From: Glaciihabitans sp.
GTDB taxonomy: Bacteria > Actinomycetota > Actinomycetes > Actinomycetales > Microbacteriaceae
Reading direction: 5' to 3'
Assembly: GCA_025463785.1 (NCBI GenBank)
Contig: JAODBD010000003.1
Location: 1-64,000, forward strand
Length of the DNA: 64,000 nucleotides
Part shown: positions 16,359 to 27,879 of the stretch, in pieces
How the letters are laid out: every line of letters begins with the position of its first letter
Position numbering within the stretch: position 1 is the stretch's first letter
Program-made: the position numbers and the translations under genes
The notes under the pieces: model-generated
Seen by the model: the letters and a program-made list of their open reading frames with translations, nothing else
Database searches by the model: none
What the model was told of the DNA's origin: nothing

Positions 16359-17780
16359 ATGGCAGAGGCACCGGACTCCACCAAGGAAATCTGGGCAACA
16401 GTACTCGCCCAACTCACGACGGACAACAGGATCACCCCGCAGCTCCAGGGTTTCATCAGTCTCGTTGAACCCAAGGGTGTGATGGCCGGAACCCTGTTCC
16501 TTGAGGTACCGAACGATCTCACCCGGGGCATGCTCGAGCAGCGAATTCGAACGCCCCTCCTCAGTGCGATCGCGACACTCGATGAATCGGCCGAGGTCAC
16601 GACATTTGCGATTGTGGTCAACCCCGAGATCCAGCCCGACCTGCTTGAGCGAGCCGAGACAACCGAAGACCAGCCGTACATCGACACGGCCGTGATTTCG
16701 GCAACAGCAGAACAGAACCTGAGTTCTCCCAGGTCCGCCGGCCGCTTGAATCCGAAATACAGCTTCGACAACTTCGTTATCGGCGGGTCCAACCGCTTTG
16801 CACACGCGGCAGCAGTCGCCGTCGCGGAGGCCCCCGCAAAGGCCTATAACCCGCTCTTCATCTATGGCGATTCGGGGCTCGGTAAGACTCACCTTCTTCA
16901 CGCGATCGGCCACTACGCCGCCAATCTCTACCCGGGGATTCGAGTCCGCTACGTCAGCTCAGAAGAATTCACGAACGACTTCATCAACTCGATCGCGAAC
17001 AACCGGGCATCGGTGTTCCAGTCTCGGTACCGTGAGATCGACATCCTGTTGATCGACGACATCCAGTTCCTGCAGCGAGCGGTCGAAACCCAGGAAGCTT
17101 TCTTCCACACGTTCAACACCCTGCACGATCACAACAAGCAGGTCGTCATCACCAGCGACGTGGCACCGAAACACCTCACCGGATTCGAAGACCGGATGCG
17201 GAGCCGGTTCGAGTGGGGACTCATTACGGATGTCCAGGCTCCCGACCTCGAAACACGCATCGCCATCCTTCGAAAGAAGGCACAGAGCGAGCGGCTCCAG
17301 GTCGGCAACGACATCCTTGAGTACATGGCGTCGAAGGTGTCATCCAACATCCGTGAACTCGAGGGGACTCTGATCAGAGTTACCGCGTTCGCAAACTTGA
17401 ATCGCACGCCGATCGATATGGCCCTGGTGCAAACGGTACTCAAGGATCTCATCACGCTCGATGAGGACAACATCATCGCCCCGGTCGACATCATCAATCA
17501 CACCGCCGACTATTTCAAACTAACCGTCGACGATCTCTATGGCTCTTCTCGCTCACAGGCTGTTGCAACGGCCAGGCAGATCGCCATGTATCTCTGTCGC
17601 GAAATGACGAACCTCTCACTTCCGAAGATCGGACAGCTGTTTGGCAACCGCGACCACACAACGGTCATGTACGCCAATAAGAAGATCACCGAGCTCATGA
17701 AGGAACGACGATCGATCTACAACCAGGTGACAGAACTGACCAGCAGAATCAAGCAGAATCACCGGTATAACAAGCTTTGA
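16359..17780 (+). CDS. dnaA: chromosomal replication initiator DnaA
   Basis: AAA+ ATPase that binds DnaA boxes and opens oriC. The 473-residue protein has domain I (TKEIWATVLAQL...), a short variable domain II, then the conserved NPKYSFDNFVIGGSNRFAHA. Walker A GDSGLGKTH (170-178), Walker B ILLIDDIQFLQ and the sensor segments follow. Domain IV carries the DnaA signature CREMTNLSLPKIGQLFGNRDHTTVMYA. I start at ATG 16359 (MAEAPDSTKEIW), 9 bases after GGAGAA, rather than at the in-frame TTG 16350. Domain II is shorter than in Streptomyces, as is usual for Microbacteriaceae. Confidence 0.98.
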   Translation: MAEAPDSTKEIWATVLAQLTTDNRITPQLQGFISLVEPKGVMAGTLFLEVPNDLTRGMLEQRIRTPLLSAIATLDESAEVTTFAIVVNPEIQPDLLERAETTEDQPYIDTAVISATAEQNLSSPRSAGRLNPKYSFDNFVIGGSNRFAHAAAVAVAEAPAKAYNPLFIYGDSGLGKTHLLHAIGHYAANLYPGIRVRYVSSEEFTNDFINSIANNRASVFQSRYREIDILLIDDIQFLQRAVETQEAFFHTFNTLHDHNKQVVITSDVAPKHLTGFEDRMRSRFEWGLITDVQAPDLETRIAILRKKAQSERLQVGNDILEYMASKVSSNIRELEGTLIRVTAFANLNRTPIDMALVQTVLKDLITLDEDNIIAPVDIINHTADYFKLTVDDLYGSSRSQAVATARQIAMYLCREMTNLSLPKIGQLFGNRDHTTVMYANKKITELMKERRSIYNQVTELTSRIKQNHRYNKL

Positions 17781-18130
17781 GTCCGTATTTAGGGGGACTT
17801 CCCACAGTGTGGATAACCTGTGAACAACATGCGGGACTCGCCGACGTGGTTGTTGATTATTAAGTTCGTCCTGTGGAAACAGACCGGCTCGCGGAACAGG
17901 TTGTTAGCATCCATCCCGGATCTATCACCAGTTGATCAACAAGTGACAAGGATGTAGTTCCCAGTCGATGAACCACATCGGCTGAGTTACCAACAGTTTC
18001 CACAGCGGTTAAGAATTTTAACCTCTTTAATAAATTAGCTATCCCGAACTTAACCTTTGGCTCGACGGCAGATCGCCTGTGCCAGTATTAATCCGCCGTA
18101 CGACTGTTTCGGCGCGTAAGGGGTGAACCC
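17781..18130. other. oriC: chromosomal replication origin (oriC)
   Basis: The dnaA-dnaN gap contains clustered DnaA-box-like nonamers. TGTGGATAA is at 17808-17816 (reverse of perfect TTATCCACA) and TGTGAACAA at 17819-17827. TGTGGAAAC is at 17872-17880 and GTTTCCACA at 17996-18004. An AT-rich tract at about 18007-18056 (GGTTAAGAATTTTAACC, then CTTTAATAAATTAGCT) stands out strongly from the high-GC surroundings and is the likely DNA-unwinding element. It also contains a 6-bp inverted repeat GGTTAA/TTAACC at 18007-18023. Location between dnaA and dnaN is typical of actinobacteria. Confidence 0.9.
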
Positions 18131-19276
18131 GTGAAATTTCAGGTCAACAGAGACGTTTTCAGCGAGGCTGTGTCCTTCGCCGTCAAGCTGCTCCCGCAGC
18201 GAACGACCCTGCCGATCCTGAGCGGTGTTTTACTTGAGGCGACATCGGCCGGCCTGACGCTCTCGTCGTTTGACTACGAAGTTTCGGCGCAGACAGAAAT
18301 CTCGGCTGAGGTCGAGGAAGAAGGTCGAGTGCTCGTATCCGGTCGGCTCCTGGCTGAAATCGCCAGCCGCCTTCCCAATGCGCCCGTGCTGTTCAGCACC
18401 GAAGACTCCCGGATCTCGGTCTCATGCGGCTCGGCTCACTTCACTCTCCTCAGCATGCCTGTGGAGGAATACCCAACACTTCCTCAGATTTCAGAGAGCT
18501 CCGGTTCACTGCCTGCCGAGGCCTTCGCTAATGCTGTAGCCCAGGTCGCTGTCGCGGCGTCCCGCGACGACGTGACGCCCGTGATCACTGGAGTGCAACT
18601 CGAAGTCTCACCGACCAGCCTTTCGTTGGTGGCGACTGACCGTTACCGGGTTGCAGTTCGCGAAATCGAGTGGACTGCCGGTGACAGCATCACCGACACG
18701 ATCACAGCGTTGGTGCCCGCGCGCACCCTCATCGAAATCGGCAAGACCTTCGGTCACAGCGGAGCAATCTCGGTGGCGATAACGAGCACCGACGAGCGCG
18801 AACTCATCGCCTTTCAGGCCGACAAACGCACGGTGACCTCATTGCTGATCAAGGGCAATTTCCCCCCGGTCAAGAGACTCTTTCCCGAGACCGTCGACAA
18901 TTACGCGGTGATTAACACCGCTGAGCTGATCGAGGCAACTCGTCGAGTGTCCCTGGTGCTCGAGCGCGAGGCCGCCCTCAGATTTACCTTCTCGATCGAT
19001 GGCCTCACCCTTGAGGCGATCGGCTCGGAGCAAGCGCAGGCATCCGAGACCATCGATGCGTTCCTGACCGGTGGAGACACCGTGGTCTCGCTCAAGCCGC
19101 AATTCCTTTTGGACGGCCTCGGTGCCGTGCACTCCGAGTTCGTTCGTATCTCGTTTACGAAGACCGACAACCCCAACAAGCCGGGTCCGGTGCTAATTAC
19201 AAGCCAGTCATCCAAAGACCAGGCCGGCGCGGATAACTACAAATACCTTCTGCAGCCGAACCTTCTGCTGCGCTAA
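18131..19276 (+). CDS. dnaN: DNA polymerase III beta subunit (sliding clamp)
   Basis: Ring-shaped processivity clamp. The 381-residue length fits three beta-clamp domains. Conserved stretches are LPILSGVLLEATSAGLTLSSFDYEVSA in domain 1, FTLLSMPVEEYPTLP, TDRYRVAVREIEW in domain 2, and the C-terminal domain ending YKYLLQPNLLLR, the usual place for the hydrophobic pocket (a MPVRL-like end in others). The GTG at 18131 is preceded by AAGGGG about 8 bases upstream. It is the first gene downstream of oriC. Confidence 0.97.
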   Translation: MKFQVNRDVFSEAVSFAVKLLPQRTTLPILSGVLLEATSAGLTLSSFDYEVSAQTEISAEVEEEGRVLVSGRLLAEIASRLPNAPVLFSTEDSRISVSCGSAHFTLLSMPVEEYPTLPQISESSGSLPAEAFANAVAQVAVAASRDDVTPVITGVQLEVSPTSLSLVATDRYRVAVREIEWTAGDSITDTITALVPARTLIEIGKTFGHSGAISVAITSTDERELIAFQADKRTVTSLLIKGNFPPVKRLFPETVDNYAVINTAELIEATRRVSLVLEREAALRFTFSIDGLTLEAIGSEQAQASETIDAFLTGGDTVVSLKPQFLLDGLGAVHSEFVRISFTKTDNPNKPGPVLITSQSSKDQAGADNYKYLLQPNLLLR

Positions 19277-19347
19277 CCCACCAGCTCGCTCCTCTTCGGA
19301 CAGTTGAAGAGCACTACAACGTCACGGCACGACAACGAAGGAACATC

Positions 19348-20235
19348 ATGCACATTGGTCTCATCGGACTTGGCAAGATGGGCAACAACATGCGCGATCG
19401 CCTACGCAATGGTGGGGTCGAGGTTACGGGGTACGATCCGAATCCGGCGGTGACGGATGTCCCGAGCCTCGCCGCACTGGCTGCTGCGTTACCGACTCCC
19501 CGGGTCGTGTGGGTCATGGTTCCGTCCGGGAAGATTACCGACGATGTAATTACAGAACTTTCCGACGTGCTCGAGCCGGGCGACCTGGTAATCGATGGTG
19601 GCAACTCGCGCTTCAGTGAAGACTTCAAGCACGCCGCGTTCCTGATCGAGAAGAAGATCAAGTTCATGGATTGCGGTGTATCCGGCGGTGTCTGGGGATT
19701 GAAGAACGGCTACGGCCTGATGTGTGGCGGCGACGCAGCCGACGTCAAGAGGGTTATGCCCGTGTTCGATGCCCTCCGCCCCGAGGGGCCCCGCGACGAA
19801 GGATTCGTCCACGCGGGCGAGGTGGGCGCCGGCCACTACGCAAAAATGGTGCACAACGGCATCGAGTACGCCATCATGCAGGCCTGGGCAGAGGGCTACG
19901 AACTCCTGAACGCGAAGACCGAGCTCATCAAGGATGTCACCGGCACTTTCAAAGCCTGGGAGCGGGGAACCGTGGTTCGATCCTGGCTGCTCGAGCTCCT
20001 CGTGAAGGCGCTCGAGGAGGATCCCGAATTCAAGCAGATCGAGGGCTACGTCGAAGACTCGGGCGAAGGTCGGTGGACCGTTGAGGAGGCACTCAACAAT
20101 GCGGTCCCCGTCCCGACAATCAGCGCGGCCATCTTCGCGCGCTTCGTTTCACGCCAGGGCGACCAGTCGCCGTCGATGAAGGCCGTCGCTGCACTGCGCA
20201 ACCAGTTCGGCGGGCACGCAGTTCGCAAGAACTGA
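19348..20235 (+). CDS. gnd: 6-phosphogluconate dehydrogenase, decarboxylating (short, GndA type)
   Basis: Oxidatively decarboxylates 6-phosphogluconate to ribulose 5-phosphate. At 295 residues it belongs to the short, usually NAD-preferring class rather than the 470-residue NADP enzyme. Motifs: Rossmann GLIGLGKMGNNM (residues 4-15), VIDGGNSRFSEDF, CGVSGGVWGLKNGYGLM (substrate-binding serine/glycine loop), and the catalytic-lysine region GAGHYAKMVHNGIEYAIMQAWAEGYELL. The C terminus RNQFGGHAV is conserved. AAGGA precedes the ATG. Placement between dnaN and recF is conserved in actinobacteria. Confidence 0.94.
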   Translation: MHIGLIGLGKMGNNMRDRLRNGGVEVTGYDPNPAVTDVPSLAALAAALPTPRVVWVMVPSGKITDDVITELSDVLEPGDLVIDGGNSRFSEDFKHAAFLIEKKIKFMDCGVSGGVWGLKNGYGLMCGGDAADVKRVMPVFDALRPEGPRDEGFVHAGEVGAGHYAKMVHNGIEYAIMQAWAEGYELLNAKTELIKDVTGTFKAWERGTVVRSWLLELLVKALEEDPEFKQIEGYVEDSGEGRWTVEEALNNAVPVPTISAAIFARFVSRQGDQSPSMKAVAALRNQFGGHAVRKN

Positions 20236-20236
20236 A

Positions 20237-21439
20237 GTGAGGGTAATCCATCTGAGCCTGACGGACTTTCGTAACTATGAGTCCGCCGAGCTCGACCTGC
20301 ACCCGGGCGCCAACCTGTTCGTTGGCAGTAACGGTCAAGGTAAGACGAACCTCGTCGAGGCACTCGGTTATCTGAGCACCCTCGGTTCACATCGGGTTTC
20401 CGCGGAACATGCGATGATTCGGTCCGGGCAGGATGCTGCGATCATCCGGGCACGACTGAGTCACGATGATCGTGCAGTCCTGGCTGAGGTACAGCTGAAC
20501 CGGGTCGGCGCCAACCGCGCTCAGGTCAACCGGTCGGCGATCAAGACCCGGGAGCTGCCCCGGTATTTCTCGAGCGTGCTGTTTGCCCCGGAAGACCTGG
20601 CACTGGTTCGCGGAGAACCGTCGGGTCGTCGTCGATTTCTCGACGAGCTACTGGTCTTGCGAAGTCCACGCATGAGTGGCGTGCTCACGGACTACGACAG
20701 GGTTCTTCGCCAAAGAAACACGCTTCTGAAGTCGGCTCGGGCATCCGGTGTCCGCGGCAATCAGCTGAGCACGCTGGACATTTGGGATGAGCGTCTCGTC
20801 ACCATTGGGTCGGAGATCATCGAGGCGCGTGGAGCTCTGATCGCCGACCTGGTTCCCGAAGTGAGCGCCGCGTATCGAGCGATTGCGGGCGCCGACCACG
20901 CGGCATCCCTCGCAAGCTACCTCAGCATTCTTTCGACGGGCGGGGACTCGACGGGTGGGGACGCCCAGAGCGTCGACGACGGGGATGCGGATTTCGGCGA
21001 TTCCGCACTGAGTCGCGACCGCCTGTCGGCGGAAGAGGCGGGGCTTGCGTTTCGTCTGGCGCTCGAGCGGCTTCGCCGCTCTGAACTCGACCGCGGGATT
21101 ACGCTCGTCGGCCCACATCGCGATGATCTCGTACTGACCCTCAACGGTCTGCCAGCCCGCGGATACGCGAGCCACGGCGAATCCTGGTCATTTGCGCTGT
21201 CGCTCAAACTGGCCTCGGCGGCGGTGTTGCGTCGCGAATCGAACTCCGGCGACCCCGTGCTGATTCTGGATGATGTGTTCGCCGAACTCGACGAGTCACG
21301 CCGTGGCCGACTGGCCGATGCGGTGGAAGACTTTGAGCAGGTTCTGATCACCGCGGCCGTGATGAACGACGTCCCGGAACGCCTCGCTCAGAATGTCGTG
21401 CAGATTCGGGCCGGAACAATTGTGGAGGAGGAGTCGTGA
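20237..21439 (+). CDS. recF: DNA replication and repair protein RecF
   Basis: SMC-like ATPase that helps load RecA at gapped DNA. The 400-residue protein has the N terminus VIHLSLTDFRNYESAEL, Walker A GSNGQGKTNLVEA (30-42), and FSSVLFAPEDLALVRGEPSGRRRFLDELL. The C-terminal signature/Walker B region reads TLVGPHRDDL and PVLILDDVFAELD. An insertion of about 30 Asp/Gly/Ser-rich residues near 235-262 (TGGDSTGGDAQSVDDGDADF) is not part of the usual core. The GTG start is one base after the gnd stop, and its stop overlaps dciA by 4 bases. Confidence 0.96.
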   Translation: MRVIHLSLTDFRNYESAELDLHPGANLFVGSNGQGKTNLVEALGYLSTLGSHRVSAEHAMIRSGQDAAIIRARLSHDDRAVLAEVQLNRVGANRAQVNRSAIKTRELPRYFSSVLFAPEDLALVRGEPSGRRRFLDELLVLRSPRMSGVLTDYDRVLRQRNTLLKSARASGVRGNQLSTLDIWDERLVTIGSEIIEARGALIADLVPEVSAAYRAIAGADHAASLASYLSILSTGGDSTGGDAQSVDDGDADFGDSALSRDRLSAEEAGLAFRLALERLRRSELDRGITLVGPHRDDLVLTLNGLPARGYASHGESWSFALSLKLASAAVLRRESNSGDPVLILDDVFAELDESRRGRLADAVEDFEQVLITAAVMNDVPERLAQNVVQIRAGTIVEEES

Positions 21440-21939
21440 CCGAGCCGGCCGACGAGCCTTCCGAGCACATCTCCGTCTATCTGCGGATGCGCGCCGTGTT
21501 CGGTGAACCCGGCCAGCGATCATCCGACGCTCGCAAGCGTGTGAAGAAGTCGAAGGAGGGAACGAGCGTCCCGTATGGCGAAGGTCGCGACCCGCGCGGC
21601 ATCGAGGATGTACTCGACAGTCTCACTAACCGGCTGGGCTGGACTTCATCCCTCGCCCGCGCAGATCTCATCGGGTCCTGGTCGGAAATCGCGGGCGCGG
21701 AGACCGCGGAGCACTCGACTCCGGTGGGCATCGAGGACGGCGTTTTGACCGTTCACTGCGACTCCACGGCGTGGGCGACCCAGTTGCGTTTGATGCGGGG
21801 CCAGATCACGACGAGCATTGCACAGCGATTTCCGGATGCGGGCATCGAGTCAGTTAAATTCGCCGGACCGAACGCCCCCTCCTGGAAACGCGGCACGAGA
21901 TCGATTCCAGGCCGGGGCCCGCGCGATACCTACGGCTAA
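21436..21939 (+). CDS. DUF721 / DciA family replication protein
   Basis: Homologue of Rv0004, the small protein between recF and gyrB in actinobacteria. DciA-type proteins support loading of the replicative helicase. The 167 residues comprise a basic, variable N-terminal part and the DUF721 core (IEDVLDSLTNRLGW ... LIGSWSEIAGAETAEHSTPVGIEDGVLTVHCDSTAWATQLRLM). The GTG start overlaps the recF TGA and GGAGGAG lies just upstream. Its position in the replication operon fits a helicase-related role; the molecular function is inferred from the family. Confidence 0.88.
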   Translation: MTEPADEPSEHISVYLRMRAVFGEPGQRSSDARKRVKKSKEGTSVPYGEGRDPRGIEDVLDSLTNRLGWTSSLARADLIGSWSEIAGAETAEHSTPVGIEDGVLTVHCDSTAWATQLRLMRGQITTSIAQRFPDAGIESVKFAGPNAPSWKRGTRSIPGRGPRDTYG

Positions 21940-21968
21940 AAAAGCAAAACAGTCCACTCGACCACTAA

Positions 21969-24146
<2,178 letters not shown>

Positions 24147-24158
24147 GAGGACTGAATC

Positions 24159-26717
24159 ATGGCTGACGAACCAACTTTCGAAGACGCGCCCAAAGATGAT
24201 CGCCACGACAAGGTGCAGCAGGTAGATCTCCAGCTGGAGATGCAGCGCTCGTACCTCGACTACGCGATGAGTGTCATCGTCGGGCGCGCGCTGCCCGAGG
24301 TGCGCGACGGCCTGAAGCCCGTGCATCGCCGCGTGATTTATGGCATGTACGACGGTGGCTACCGCCCAGACAAAGGCTTCAACAAGTGCACTCGTATTGT
24401 CGGCGACGTCATGGGGCAGTTCCACCCCCACGGTGACTCATCGATTTACGACGCGCTCGTTCGTCTCGTGCAGCCGTGGAGCCTTCGCTACCCGCTGGCC
24501 CTCGGCCAGGGCAACTTCGGCTCGGCCGGCAACGACGGTGCCGCCGCCATGCGATACACCGAGACGAAGATGGCACCGCTGGCCATGGAGATGGTCCGCG
24601 ACATCGACGAGGAGACCGTCGACTTCCAGGACAACTACGACGGCAAGACGCAGGAGCCCGTCGTTCTGCCAGCGCGATTCCCGAACCTTCTGGTCAACGG
24701 GTCGGTCGGTATCGCGGTCGGCATGGCCACGAACATCCCGCCGCACAATCTGCGCGAGGTTTCTGCCGGCGCGCTGTGGGCGCTCGAAAACGCGGACGCT
24801 TCGCGTGAAGAGCTGCTCGAAGCGCTGATCCAGCGCATCAAGGGGCCAGACTTCCCGACCGGCGCGCAGATCCTCGGAATCAAAGGCATTCAGGATGCCT
24901 ATCGCACCGGCCGTGGCTCGATCACGATGCGTGCGGTTGTCAACGTGGAGGAGCTGCAGGGTCGCACCTGCCTGGTCGTCACCGAACTGCCGTACCAGGT
25001 CAACCCCGACAATCTCGCACAGAAGATCGCCGACCTGGTCAAAGAAGGCCGGCTTGCCGGCATCGCAGACATCCGCGACGAGAGCTCGGGCCGCACCGGC
25101 CAGCGTCTCGTCGTTGTCCTGAAGCGTGATGCCGTTGCCAAGGTCGTGCTCAACAACCTCTACAAGCACACGCAGCTGCAGGAAAACTTCGGTGCAAACA
25201 TGCTTGCGATCGTGGACGGCGTTCCGCGCACGCTTCCGCTCGACGGGTTCATCACCCACTGGATCGACCATCAGATCGAGGTGATCATCCGTCGCACCGC
25301 CTTCCGTCTGCGTAAAGCAGAGGAGCGGATGCACATCCTGACCGCCTACCTCAAAGCGCTCGATGCACTCGACGAGGTCATCGCGCTCATCCGCCGCAGC
25401 GCCGACACTGAGGCAGCCCGGGATGGCCTGATGACGCTGCTCGACATCGACGAGCTGCAGGCGCGCGCGATCCTCGACATGCAACTGCGCCGGCTTGCGG
25501 CGCTTGAGCGTCAGAAGATCATCGACGAGGCGGCAGAACTCGAGCGGCTCATCGCGGAGTACCACCACATCCTCGATACTCCGACCGAGCAGCGCAAGAT
25601 CGTAACCGACGAACTACAGGAGATCGTCGCGCGTTTTGGAGATGACCGCCGCACCGAGATCATGTTCGGTTTCGACGGCGACATGAGTGTCGAAGACCTC
25701 ATCCCCGAAGAGGAGATGGTCGTCACGATCACTCGCGGTGGATACGTGAAGCGCACCCGCAGCGACAACTACCGCAGCCAGCATCGCGGCGGCAAGGGGG
25801 TCAAGGGCGCCCAGCTTCGGGCGGATGACGTCGTCGAGCACTTCTTCGTGACCACGACGCATCACTGGCTGCTGTTCTTCACGAACACAGGCCGGGTGCT
25901 TCGCGCGAAGACGTACGAGATCCAGGAGGCCGGCCGCGACGCTAAGGGCCAGCACCTCGCCAACCTGCTCGCGCTGCAGCCCGGCGAGGAGGTCGCGCAG
26001 GTTCTCGACATCCGCGATTACGCTGCGGCGAAGTACCTTGTGCTCGCCACTAAGGGCGGTCTCGTCAAGAAGACGGCACTCACCGACTACGACACCAATC
26101 GCACGGGCGGCATCATCGCGATCAACCTACGCGAAGGCGACGAGCTCGTTTCGGCCATGCTTGTTGAGGAAGATCAGGATGTCCTGCTCGTCTCCCATAA
26201 GGGCATGTCGATTCGGTTCACGGCGTCAGACGCGGCCCTTCGCCCGATGGGAAGGTCAACCTCCGGAGTGATCGGAATGCACTTCAGGGATGACGACCAG
26301 CTTCTCGACGCGAGCGTAGTCTCCGACAGTGGATACGTGTTTGTTGTCACCGAGGGCGGCTATGCGAAGCGCACATCCGCCGACCAGTATCGCGTGCAGA
26401 ACCGAGGTGGTCTGGGTATCAAGGTAGCCAAGCTGCAGGAGGCTCGCGGCGATCTCGCGGGAGCGTTGATTGTCGACGACGAGGACGAGGTTCTTGTGGT
26501 TCTTGCCAGCGGCAAGGTGGTACGGTCTTCCGTGGCCGAAGTTCCGGCCAAAGGTCGAGACACCATGGGCGTCGTGTTTGCCCGGTTCGCAGACGATGAC
26601 AAGATCATCGCAGTTGCCAAGAACAGTGAACGTAATCTAGAGAGTCAGGAAATCGACGAGTCAGAAGAATCTGATCCGACCGAGGAGCCTGGAAAGGACG
26701 AATCGGTAGATGAGTAG
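24159..26717 (+). CDS. gyrA: DNA gyrase subunit A
   Basis: Breakage-reunion subunit of gyrase. The catalytic tyrosine is Y133 in [10 protein letters not shown]. The quinolone-resistance region reads [19 protein letters not shown], with the serine and aspartate that confer susceptibility both present. The gyrase-specific GyrA box appears as [12 protein letters not shown] at the start of the C-terminal beta-pinwheel, so this is gyrase rather than topoisomerase IV. The 852 residues end in an acidic tail ([23 protein letters not shown]), which in other gyrases modulates supercoiling activity. The stop overlaps the DUF3566 gene by 8 bases. Confidence 0.97.
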   Translation: MADEPTFEDAPKDDRHDKVQQVDLQLEMQRSYLDYAMSVIVGRALPEVRDGLKPVHRRVIYGMYDGGYRPDKGFNKCTRIVGDVMGQFHPHGDSSIYDALVRLVQPWSLRYPLALGQGNFGSAGNDGAAAMRYTETKMAPLAMEMVRDIDEETVDFQDNYDGKTQEPVVLPARFPNLLVNGSVGIAVGMATNIPPHNLREVSAGALWALENADASREELLEALIQRIKGPDFPTGAQILGIKGIQDAYRTGRGSITMRAVVNVEELQGRTCLVVTELPYQVNPDNLAQKIADLVKEGRLAGIADIRDESSGRTGQRLVVVLKRDAVAKVVLNNLYKHTQLQENFGANMLAIVDGVPRTLPLDGFITHWIDHQIEVIIRRTAFRLRKAEERMHILTAYLKALDALDEVIALIRRSADTEAARDGLMTLLDIDELQARAILDMQLRRLAALERQKIIDEAAELERLIAEYHHILDTPTEQRKIVTDELQEIVARFGDDRRTEIMFGFDGDMSVEDLIPEEEMVVTITRGGYVKRTRSDNYRSQHRGGKGVKGAQLRADDVVEHFFVTTTHHWLLFFTNTGRVLRAKTYEIQEAGRDAKGQHLANLLALQPGEEVAQVLDIRDYAAAKYLVLATKGGLVKKTALTDYDTNRTGGIIAINLREGDELVSAMLVEEDQDVLLVSHKGMSIRFTASDAALRPMGRSTSGVIGMHFRDDDQLLDASVVSDSGYVFVVTEGGYAKRTSADQYRVQNRGGLGIKVAKLQEARGDLAGALIVDDEDEVLVVLASGKVVRSSVAEVPAKGRDTMGVVFARFADDDKIIAVAKNSERNLESQEIDESEESDPTEEPGKDESVDE

Positions 26718-27117
26718 CGTCGCGGAGAAGCTTCAACGAAAATCCCAGCGCACCGTAGCCACCAAGCAGGTGCGCCTCAAGCTGGTCTACCTCGACTTCT
26801 GGTCGACACTCAAGCTCGCATTTCTGATTTCGGTTTGCCTGGGCATCATCCTGATTGTCGCCACCATCCTGATCTGGGTGCTACTGGATGCCCTTCAGGT
26901 GTTCAGCAAGCTCGACGGCATCCTGCAAGACATCCTCGGCCAGCCGAACTTCACGGTTGAGCAGAGTGTGTCTCTCGTTCAGGTGACGGGCTTCTCCTTT
27001 GTTGTCGCCATCCTGAATGTCGTCGTTGGCACGGTGCTGGGGGCGATCGCGAGTGTTCTCTACAACATCAGCGTGCGTCTGACCGGCGGCCTTCTCGTTG
27101 GGTTCACCAACCAGTAG
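26710..27117 (+). CDS. DUF3566 domain-containing membrane protein
   Basis: A 135-residue membrane protein typical of the gyrA downstream position in actinobacteria (Rv0007-like). It has a short basic N terminus ([19 protein letters not shown]) and then the DUF3566 core with two hydrophobic helices: [20 protein letters not shown] near 38-60 and [28 protein letters not shown] near 90-120. The ATG lies within the end of gyrA, so the two are co-translated. Function is unknown. In mycobacteria the longer homologue is linked with the cell-division machinery, which I cannot confirm from this sequence. Confidence 0.88.
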   Translation: MSSVAEKLQRKSQRTVATKQVRLKLVYLDFWSTLKLAFLISVCLGIILIVATILIWVLLDALQVFSKLDGILQDILGQPNFTVEQSVSLVQVTGFSFVVAILNVVVGTVLGAIASVLYNISVRLTGGLLVGFTNQ

Positions 27118-27166
27118 CCTCGATTACAGTTTGCTGCGGCGGTGCGATACTCTCGTATCTGCCTCA

Positions 27167-27240
27167 GGGGGTATAGCTCAGGCGGTTAGAGCGCTTCGCT
27201 GATAACGAAGAGGTCCGAGGTTCAAGTCCTCGTACCCCCA
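27167..27240 (+). tRNA. tRNA-Ile (GAT)
   Basis: A 74-base cloverleaf: acceptor GGGGGTA pairs with TACCCCC; D arm GCTC...GAGC; anticodon stem CTTCG/CGAAG with loop CTGATAA (anticodon GAT); T arm CGAGG-TTCAAGT-CCTCG; discriminator A. CCA is not encoded. Confidence 0.97.
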
Positions 27241-27308
27241 CGCGATTGAAGTTGTGTCGCGACAAAAGTAGTCCAAACGCCGAGATGGCATTTGGCGCTG
27301 GCGTCGCG

Positions 27309-27332
27309 GCGAAGGCCGGAAATGGCCTTCGC
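27309..27332 (+). other. hairpin between tRNA-Ile and tRNA-Ala
   Basis: GCGAAGGCC, a 6-base loop, and GGCCTTCGC form a perfect 9-bp stem in the 109-base spacer between the two tRNAs. It could be a processing signal in a tRNA-Ile/Ala transcript or a weak terminator. Confidence 0.5.
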
Positions 27333-27349
27333 CCATAGCTCCGACGCGC

Positions 27350-27422
27350 GGGGCCTTAGCTCAATTGGTAGAGCGCCTGCTTTGCAAGCAGGAGGTCAGG
27401 GGTTCGATTCCCCTAGGCTCCA
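27350..27422 (+). tRNA. tRNA-Ala (TGC)
   Basis: A 73-base cloverleaf: acceptor GGGGCCT pairs with AGGCTCC (one G-U); anticodon stem CCTGC/GCAGG with loop TTTGCAA (anticodon TGC); T arm CAGGG-GTTCGAT-CCCTA region; discriminator A. CCA is not encoded. The tRNA-Ile/tRNA-Ala pair downstream of gyrA is common in actinobacteria. Confidence 0.97.
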
Positions 27423-27472
27423 CATTTGTGATGAGTCGCGACAGGGGTCTCACCTGAGTCGCGACATCGTTC

Positions 27473-27509
27473 AGCAGAAGAGCCCGGCCGACGGCCGGGC
27501 TCTTCTGCT
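27473..27509 (+). terminator. intrinsic terminator after tRNA-Ala
   Basis: A 17-bp perfect stem (AGCAGAAGAGCCCGGCC / GGCCGGGCTCTTCTGCT) with a 3-base loop. It also forms the left end of dispersed repeat copy 1, and the same hairpin core recurs after tRNA-Leu. Confidence 0.85.
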
Positions 27510-27658
27510 TGCTTGACTCATTAGTTCTTGCCGGGGCTAGTTCTTGCCGGGCCCGATTTTGTGGCCGGGCTGTCCCGGGGATCCGTTTTGTCTGTGTCAA
27601 TTCGCGCAGACGTTGACGCGAACTGACACAGGCTAAACGCACCTCCCGGGGCACCTCC
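27477..27658 (+). repeat. dispersed intergenic repeat, copy 1 (tRNA-associated)
   Basis: About 180 bases similar to 47781-47957. Shared blocks are the GAAGAGCCCGGCC terminator hairpin, GGGATCCGT-TTGT, an identical 41-base core at 27591-27631, and TAAACGCACCTCCCGGG-CACCTCC. The core is itself a hairpin: CTGTGTCAATTCGCG (27592-27606), 10-base loop, CGCGAACTGACACAG (27617-27631), with one G-T pair. No protein-coding frame is convincing. The rest of the 27659-27843 stretch is GC-rich, with GGCGGCCGCGCGGCCGCC-type palindromes, and holds nothing else I can name. Confidence 0.85.
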
Positions 27659-27843
27659 GGGCGGCCGCGCGGCCGCCTGCCGGCCTCCGCCTGCCGGCAG
27701 CGCGCTTGCCTAAGGAGACTCGATCGAAGTTGAGATGACCGGCACCAACTCTTGAGGCATGCGAAAGCGGCCGGGAGTGTGAACGACGCCTCGACCCCAG
27801 ACACCCGGGGCTCCGTACAGGGACACGGTGAGTCGAACGCGTA

Positions 27844-27864
27844 GAAAATGAGAATGTCATTTTC
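27844..27864. promoter_or_regulatory. Fur/Zur-like palindromic operator
   Basis: GAAAATGA (27844-27851), 5 bases, TCATTTTC (27857-27864) is a perfect 8-5-8 inverted repeat, strikingly AT-rich for this genome. Fur-family zinc regulators of actinobacteria bind AT-rich palindromes of this general type (TGAAAATNATTTTCA-like). It ends exactly where the GGAGGG Shine-Dalgarno of a 43-codon ORF begins. Regulator identity is inference. Confidence 0.5.
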
Positions 27865-27879
27865 GGAGGGGCTCCCTGG

